64,000 bases of DNA from Nostoc sp. ATCC 53789 (lineage in GTDB: Bacteria > Cyanobacteriota > Cyanobacteriia > Cyanobacteriales > Nostocaceae). The notes beneath the pieces were generated by a model. The model searched no databases. It was not told where the DNA came from and worked only from the letters and a program-made list of their open reading frames with translations. Shown here one piece after another: positions 62,080 to 64,000 of the stretch; the first letter of the stretch is position 1; every line of letters starts with the position of its first letter. The translations under genes and the position numbers were made by a program. Location of the stretch: contig NZ_CP046703.1 in the NCBI RefSeq assembly GCF_009873495.1, positions 1,922,001-1,986,000 on the forward strand, given 5' to 3'.

Positions 62080-62595
62080 TTAAAATATCTCAAAAAAAGC
62101 ATCATCTAATTCATAACCCAGCATTTGAGCCATAGACTTTAACCGCGAGAGGCTAGGGATATCCTGCTGTTTGAGCCAATCACCTAAAACAAAGATTTTG
62201 TGCATCAAAAATATTTCTAAGGCTTCAGGATTGTACTGAATGCCGTCTTGGGAACTGAACTGGTGTGGTACTAGCATGGCGGCATAACGAGCAAATTCTC
62301 CAGCTTTCCAATCTAGTAAAAATGCTAACCAGGGGTATTTGGCATCTAGGCGCACAAACCACAGCCTTATTTCTGGAATTTCTGAGAGTTCCCGTGGATC
62401 GCCAGGTTCAAGATCGTAATTGATATCAAAGCGTAGTTGCTGTTCATGGGATGCGGCCCCATCTTGCAGCATTTGTTCAATCACCGTTGAGGCAGGTGAC
62501 AGATCCAGATTATTAATGAAGTCATTATTGAGTGCGATCGCAATTGTCTTTGACTCAGCAGCCACTTTCTTTTTGCTCAACTTTAGGATCGACAA
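62080..62595 (-). CDS. CRR6-family NdhI maturation factor
   Basis: A 171-residue soluble protein. DPRELSEIPEIRLWFVRLDAKYPWLAFLLDWKAGEFARYAAMLVPHQFS and GIQYNPEALEIFLMHKIFVLGDWLKQQ are the conserved centre of the CRR6 (DUF1817, PF08847) family. In plants and cyanobacteria CRR6 is needed to assemble NdhI into the photosynthetic NDH-1 complex for cyclic electron flow. This gene is restricted to oxygenic phototrophs and so supports the cyanobacterial origin. Monocistronic. Confidence 0.9.
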   Translation of the reverse strand: MSILKLSKKKVAAESKTIAIALNNDFINNLDLSPASTVIEQMLQDGAASHEQQLRFDINYDLEPGDPRELSEIPEIRLWFVRLDAKYPWLAFLLDWKAGEFARYAAMLVPHQFSSQDGIQYNPEALEIFLMHKIFVLGDWLKQQDIPSLSRLKSMAQMLGYELDDAFFEIF

Positions 62596-63250
62596 TCTAC
62601 AGTAGCAGCTTTCAGGGATTGACGCTACATTGACCTTGAGAAATTAATTGGTATTTACTAATACTTTTTTGCTAATGATTTTGGTCAACCTATACAAGTG
62701 TTGGGTTGCGTTTCACTCCACTCAACCTACATAAATATATCTTTTAAAAAACTCTACGTTTCAGCATAGATCAGCTTTAGGACTCATATTTGATTTTTGA
62801 ATAAGGGATTTCCAAGAAATAAATTATCGAACCACAGAGGCACAGAGAACACAGAGAGAGGGGAAATACAGAGGGTTTTTGCGTCAGTTTTGGCATATTT
62901 TTTTATTTGGAAGTCCCTAAACTCCGTACAACTCAAAAAGCCTTCTTACCTATTGCCTCTTGCCTTCTTGCCTATTGCCTCTTGTCTCTAGGCAACACCT
63001 GCCGCAAAGTGGACATTTCCAGCAATTTTAAGTTAAAGTTGTAATGAGTTTGTTTTAGATTAAGGTCTGACAAAGTAGCCATCAGCAAGCAAAAAATAGA
63101 TCGTTATTTATCGCCACCTGTTACTTCCGAAGCATCACAAGCCAAAACACAAGTACAGGTAGAACAATGGTGTGCAATATTATTGCATATATTAAATAAA
63201 CAATAAAAATTGAAGTGGGAAAATTCCCTTAACAGTTAACAAGCTGTAAT
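62596..63250. other. 655-base gap with repeats; no supported gene
   Basis: Holds GTTGGGTTGCGTTTCACTCC near 62700 (common repeat), a partial ACCACAGAGGCACAGAGAAC repeat near 62830, and TTGCCTCTTGCC units near 62960. A 45-codon open stretch at 63069-63206 has no start codon of its own. The end carries the promoter of the Fur-family gene. Confidence 0.45.
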
Positions 63251-63697
63251 ATGCAAAAACAAACAATTTCAACAAAACCAATTCGTTCTCTAGAAGATGC
63301 GCTAGATAGGTGTCAAATCTTGGGTATGCGCGTCAGTCGTCAGCGTCGTTTTATTCTGGAATTACTTTGGCAAGCAAATGAACATCTTTCTGCTAGAGAG
63401 ATTTACGATCGCTTGAACCAAGAAGGTAAAGAGATCGGCCATACCTCTGTTTATCAAAATTTAGAAGCATTATCCAGTCAAGGCATTATTGAATGTATTG
63501 AGCGCTGTGATGGGCGTTTATATGGCAATATAAGTGACTCTCACAGTCATATTAACTGTGTCGATACAAATCAAATTCTTGATGTTCATGTGGAACTACC
63601 AGAAGATTTGCTCCGCAAAATTGAAGAAGAAACAGGAGTGCGAATTACTGACTACAGTATTAACTTTGTTGGCTACCGTAACCCTGAAGAAGGGTAG
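63251..63697 (+). CDS. furC: Fur-family regulator, FurC/PerR-like
   Basis: A 148-residue regulator. The winged helix is CQILGMRVSRQRRFILELLWQANEHLSAREIYDRLNQEGKEIGHTSVYQNLEALSSQGIIECI; the C-terminal dimerisation part has HSHINCVDTNQ. The SHSH-x2-C segment lacks the CxxC pairs typical of structural zinc sites, and the whole sequence is close in my memory to Anabaena FurC (PerR), which controls peroxide-stress genes, rather than FurA or FurB/Zur. The paralogue call is less sure than the family. Single gene with a dispersed repeat after the stop. Confidence 0.82.
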   Translation: MQKQTISTKPIRSLEDALDRCQILGMRVSRQRRFILELLWQANEHLSAREIYDRLNQEGKEIGHTSVYQNLEALSSQGIIECIERCDGRLYGNISDSHSHINCVDTNQILDVHVELPEDLLRKIEEETGVRITDYSINFVGYRNPEEG

Positions 63698-63820
63698 GGA
63701 GCAGGGGAGCAGGGGAGCAGAGAGCAGGGGACAAGGGGACAAGAGGTGAGAACTTGAAACAAGTCTTTCCCCTTGTCCCCAATTCTCCTTGTCCCCTTGT
63801 CCTCTTCCCAATGCCCAATT
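63698..63820. repeat. dispersed repeat R, copy 5
   Basis: GGGAGCAGGGGAGCAG units, then GACAAGAGGTGAGAACTTG and AAACAAGTCTTTCC, ending CTTCCCAATGCCCAATTCCC. It lies between two convergent genes. Confidence 0.8.
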
Positions 63821-63822
63821 CC

Positions 63823-64000
63823 CTATTCCTCAATAGAGTTATCGCCAAAAACTGTTTCATCATCGACATCATCATCGTAGAAACCTACGGGTAAAATTGT
63901 GCCTTCGGAGCTTTCAATTAGCCCGCTCACAGGGGGTTTATTCCAATTTTTATCTGTGTTTGGCGTAATTTGGACGGTGTTTAAGAAGGGTTGTTGCGAT
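63823..64000 (-). CDS. hypothetical protein, C-terminal part (5' end outside window)
   Basis: A minus-strand frame open to the window edge and ending in TAG at 63823, 59 codons visible. It reads QQPFLNTVQITPNTDKNWNK, then PPVSGLIESSEGTILPVGFY and an acidic tail DDDVDDETVFGDNSIEE. The coherent composition and lack of stops suggest a real gene; one other frame is closed. I do not recognise the family. It is convergent with the Fur-family gene across repeat R copy 5. Confidence 0.6.
   Translation of the reverse strand, partial: SQQPFLNTVQITPNTDKNWNKPPVSGLIESSEGTILPVGFYDDDVDDETVFGDNSIEE

Noticed and set aside
63069-63206. Short plus-strand open stretch of 45 codons before the Fur-family gene
   Set aside because: No in-frame ATG or GTG with ribosome site at its start and no recognised motif; it might be a fragment but cannot be supported.

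Overview
The window is chromosomal DNA of a filamentous, heterocyst-forming type cyanobacterium, most likely Nostoc or a close relative. The evidence is the dense GCGATCGC (HIP1) octamers, the many short dispersed repeats (GGGGAATGGGG, GGGGACAAGG, TTGCCTATTGCC types) and cyanobacterium-typical genes: NdhI maturation factor CRR6, NucA/NuiA, a PsiE-like protein, DUF760, and very large PAS/GAF kinases. No rRNA, tRNA or CRISPR array was seen.

Layout. 0-13 kb is mixed housekeeping: the 3' end of metF, an Rpn-type nuclease, PsiE-like and TPR proteins, an EF-G paralogue, an SPFH protein, the nuclease inhibitor nuiA convergent with the nuclease nucA, the C-terminal processing protease ctpC, and ispG. 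13.4-14.0 kb is a gene graveyard: a C-terminal scrap of a glutathionyl-hydroquinone reductase and a hybrid kinase reduced to its two ends, followed by an intact PAS histidine kinase.

16.6-33.2 kb is a RiPP (class II lanthipeptide, NHLM/NHLP type) cluster on the minus strand. Reading in transcription order it has two near-identical precursor genes, a CCG-type LanM, an HlyD-type adaptor, a C39 peptidase ABC exporter (PCAT), and a second NHLM ABC transporter. It is broken up by a lipase/acyltransferase gene on the opposite strand, a four-helix-bundle protein gene, and a complete type II restriction-modification pair lying between the two transporters. 33.4-46.5 kb is a signalling block: a single receiver, a receiver-PAS kinase, an 8-PAS/2-GAF hybrid kinase and a multi-receiver OmpR-type regulator, plus a cupin protein, a secreted protein and a VOC-like protein.

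The most striking signal is a 34-bp promoter element, TCTCCCC-N4-TCTCCCC-GAT-N7-TANNNT, found five times between 26.3 and 37.0 kb with invariant spacing. Each copy precedes a gene in the right orientation: the HlyD adaptor, the upstream precursor, the receiver protein, the cupin and the VOC-like gene. The 11-bp direct repeat ending ten bases before a -10 box resembles OmpR/PhoB-class activator sites, so these genes probably form one regulon that includes RiPP production.

46.9-54.3 kb carries an exported aldehyde-oxidoreductase operon of the PaoABC type (2Fe-2S, FAD and Mo subunits) with an XdhC maturation factor nearby. 54.8-64 kb returns to general genes: isochorismatase-like hydrolase, LysM/M23 peptidase, HtrA-type protease, scpB, ispD, a family 9 glycosyltransferase, CRR6 and a FurC/PerR-like regulator. 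Five copies of one dispersed repeat lie in the last 14 kb. Repeats have also entered genes: 8-bp arrays sit inside the ATPase domain of the giant kinase, and repeat DNA supplies both the start codon and an inter-domain linker of the PCAT exporter.
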